Below, piece after piece: positions 5,933 through 7,370 of a stretch of DNA of 7,370 nucleotides. The translations under genes and the position numbers were made by a program. The notes beneath the pieces were generated by a model. It saw only the letters and a list, made by a program, of their open reading frames with translations, did no database searches and was not told the origin of the DNA. This DNA is from Eudoraea sp. (GTDB lineage: Bacteria; Bacteroidota; Bacteroidia; Flavobacteriales; Flavobacteriaceae). Where the stretch lies: contig JAHEBI010000113.1 of the NCBI GenBank assembly GCA_024642325.1, positions 1 through 7,370 on the forward strand. Direction: 5' to 3'. Each line of letters opens with the position of its first letter. Position 1 is the stretch's first letter.

Positions 5933-6305
5933 CGGCGATCATAGAAATCTCCACATTTACATATTTAGGGAGATTGGAGACCTCAACCGTCTCTCTGGCA
6001 GGAGCCGTTTCGGCATTGAAAAACGAGCCGTAAACTTCATTAATATCGGAAAAGCATTTCATATCCTTAACAAAAATGGAGGCTTTAACGACCTGCTCAA
6101 AAGACATTTCGGCGGCTTCCAGAATGGCCTTTAAATTTTCCATGCACTGAAGCGTTTCCTTTTTAATATCGCCTTCAATTAAATTGCCACTTAAAGGATC
6201 CATCGGAATTTGTCCGGAAATATATAATGTGTTATTGCTTAAAACTGCCTGGTTATAAGGGCCTATTGGGGCCGGGGCATTAGAGGTGTTTATTATTTTT
6301 TTCAT
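5925..6305 (-). CDS. ridA: RidA family 2-iminobutanoate/2-iminopropanoate deaminase
   Basis: Small cytoplasmic enzyme, usually a homotrimer, that hydrolyses reactive enamine/imine intermediates released by pyridoxal-phosphate enzymes such as threonine dehydratase and so protects other such enzymes from damage. The 126-aa length is typical. The N-terminal signature APAPIGPYNQA (10-20, with Tyr17), the SGQIPMDP strand (30-37), Arg104 in PARETVEV, which binds the substrate carboxylate, and the late Glu119 in VEISMIAVR are all present, so an active deaminase is expected. The start at 6305 gives the usual MKKIINT beginning. It lies downstream of sprA on the same strand with an 83-bp gap holding a weak hairpin, and meets the sugar kinase gene tail to tail with an 8-bp overlap of the two stop regions. 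Confidence 0.96.
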   Translation of the reverse strand: MKKIINTSNAPAPIGPYNQAVLSNNTLYISGQIPMDPLSGNLIEGDIKKETLQCMENLKAILEAAEMSFEQVVKASIFVKDMKCFSDINEVYGSFFNAETAPARETVEVSNLPKYVNVEISMIAVR

Positions 6306-6343
6306 GATTCTGAATTTACCTTTAGCAAGTTAAACTATTCAAG

Positions 6344-6387
6344 AAAAATCATCAGCATATAGAGGGGGTCTATTTTTTATTGCTGAT
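6344..6387 (-). terminator. Hairpin after sprA, possible terminator
   Basis: On the minus strand, just after the sprA stop, ATCAGCA (6387-6381) pairs with TGCTGAT (6357-6351). Inside, ATAGA (6373-6369) pairs with TCTAT (6363-6359) around a CCCCC loop. Two bases after the outer stem comes TTTTT (6348-6344). The stem is interrupted by an A-rich bulge, so termination may be partial, leaving ridA either read through from sprA or transcribed from its own unrecognised promoter. Confidence 0.45.
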
Positions 6388-6388
6388 A

Positions 6389-7370
6389 TTACCTTGGAGG
6401 AGGCTGACTTCTATTTTCCCATTTTAGATCCTTGAGAATAGAACTTTTAATTCCTATGAAAAAGTACCATCGTTCATAAGCCCCAAATGGGGTCCAGTCA
6501 AAATTCAATTTAAAACTTTTTAGGTCGCGCCTGAACCTGAGCTGGGTAACGGTAAACCCCTGTCGTACAAAATCATAACCCGAAGATACGCCAACTTCCC
6601 ATCCCGGTGACAGGGTAATATTTCCTGAAAACATGAGTGAATTATTGGAAATTTCATTTTGCCTGTTGGTATTGCTATACGTCACGGCATATTGCAGGCG
6701 AAGGTCCCATTCTATTTTATTCTGATATATGGGGTTCTCCTTATCAGTTTCATCTCTCTCATCAAATCTGCTTTCATCAAAATTATTTGCTTTGCCAAAA
6801 AGATCATCGGTCCTGCCCCCACTGGCCGCAACATACGCATCACCTTCTGTGGGATATTCTTTCTGGTCCTTAACGGGTTGAAAATCTTTACTGCTTATGG
6901 AGTAACTTAAGTTTCCCCTGGCTGAGGTAAGTCTGAACAAGCCCCCTCCATTATTAATGTTAAACGTATTTATGCGGGTGCCATTATTGTCAATGGCATA
7001 AGGATCCAGATTGGCACCAAAGTTTATGGACATTTTGTTATTGAGAATATTGGTACCCCCTGTTAAGCTTAACGGACTTAAATTCAACGAATCGGCCTGA
7101 AAATTATAACCTGTAGACAAATTAAAGCTATTTAGCAGCATAATTTTTTTCGGATCTACGGCAGTGGAATCCTTGTCTTTTACCTTGGCTTCAAGGGTAT
7201 TGGCAAGAGAAAAGCTTAAGGCACTGGATTTCCCGCTTCTTGGGGCTCCATAAAGCGTATTTTGAAAGCGGGAATACTCTATTGTGTCCCCGTTAATCCC
7301 GTTTATATATTCGTCATAATATTGTTCAAAAGAAGGTGCCCATCCATAACTTACAGAGGGTCTCATTATA
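6389..7370 (-). CDS. sprA: C-terminal part of the type IX secretion/gliding protein SprA (partial)
   Basis: The frame is open to the right edge and gives the last 326 residues of a protein that in flavobacteria is about 2,400 aa. SprA (Sov in Porphyromonas) is the giant outer-membrane beta-barrel that forms the translocon of the type IX secretion system and is needed for gliding motility. The visible part alternates short polar loops with beta-strand-like stretches (LLNSFNLSTGYNF, KMSINFGANL, GNLSYSISS, LRLQYAVTYS, EVGVSSGYDFV, FKLNFDWTPFG). It ends with WYFFIGIKSSILKDLKWENR and a short PPPR tail, a pattern I recognise as the SprA C terminus. An acidic, asparagine-rich loop (DESRFDERDETDKENP) lies between strands. 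The ATG at 7364-7366 is an internal Met: the codon before it is an Ile codon with no stop, so the gene begins far outside the window. No damage is seen in this part. Confidence 0.9.
   Translation of the reverse strand, partial: IMRPSVSYGWAPSFEQYYDEYINGINGDTIEYSRFQNTLYGAPRSGKSSALSFSLANTLEAKVKDKDSTAVDPKKIMLLNSFNLSTGYNFQADSLNLSPLSLTGGTNILNNKMSINFGANLDPYAIDNNGTRINTFNINNGGGLFRLTSARGNLSYSISSKDFQPVKDQKEYPTEGDAYVAASGGRTDDLFGKANNFDESRFDERDETDKENPIYQNKIEWDLRLQYAVTYSNTNRQNEISNNSLMFSGNITLSPGWEVGVSSGYDFVRQGFTVTQLRFRRDLKSFKLNFDWTPFGAYERWYFFIGIKSSILKDLKWENRSQPPPR

Noticed and set aside
6637..6910. Two overlapping plus-strand frames inside sprA, one with a hydrophobic stretch.
   Set aside because: Both lie antisense to the conserved SprA frame, overlap each other and look like chance open frames.
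7226..7249. GAPRSGKS in the SprA fragment matches the Walker A (P-loop) pattern GxxxxGKS.
   Set aside because: It lies in a beta-barrel outer-membrane protein with no surrounding P-loop fold, no Walker B and no ATP in that compartment. It is a chance match in a loop.

Overview
The window looks like a chromosomal housekeeping segment from a member of the Bacteroidota, most likely a flavobacterium (Flavobacteriaceae or a close relative). The main evidence is the C-terminal part of a SprA/Sov-type protein, the outer-membrane translocon of the type IX secretion system, which is restricted to this phylum. Supporting evidence is the AT-rich intergenic sequence, start codons preceded by A/T-rich stretches instead of Shine-Dalgarno sequences, and -7 elements resembling the Bacteroidota TAnnTTTG consensus.

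Layout, left to right: the last 44 codons of an unrecognised plus-strand gene (1-135); a long inverted repeat acting as a terminator between convergent genes (167-212); a minus-strand DhnA/FbaB-type class I fructose-bisphosphate aldolase (256-1308); a divergent promoter region (1309-1478); a 400-aa phosphofructokinase with the pyrophosphate-type signature (1479-2681); a 303-bp non-coding gap with a good flavobacterial promoter at its right end; then a plus-strand run of an ATP-type phosphofructokinase (2985-3974), an NAD-type glyceraldehyde-3-phosphate dehydrogenase (3997-4998), a strong hairpin terminator (5018-5068) and a BadF/BcrA-family sugar kinase (5081-5932). The kinase overlaps the 3' end of a minus-strand ridA (5925-6305) by 8 bp. 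A weak hairpin separates ridA from the 3' end of sprA (6389 to the right edge, minus strand).

The genes form a compact unit around fructose-6-phosphate, fructose-1,6-bisphosphate and triose-phosphates. The ATP-type Pfk would drive glycolysis. The PPi-type enzyme, if the signature is honoured, would work reversibly and could serve gluconeogenesis as well. The FbaB-type aldolase sits divergently and cleaves or forms fructose-1,6-bisphosphate, and GAPDH carries the flux onward. The BadF-family kinase probably feeds a phosphorylated (amino) sugar into the same pool. RidA and SprA are functionally separate neighbours.

I see no mobile element, CRISPR array, tRNA, rRNA or clear horizontal-transfer signature. 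I do not see a convincing new system. The most interesting items are the side-by-side PPi-type and ATP-type phosphofructokinases, the altered late active-site motif in the former, and the terminator only 12 bp before the kinase start.
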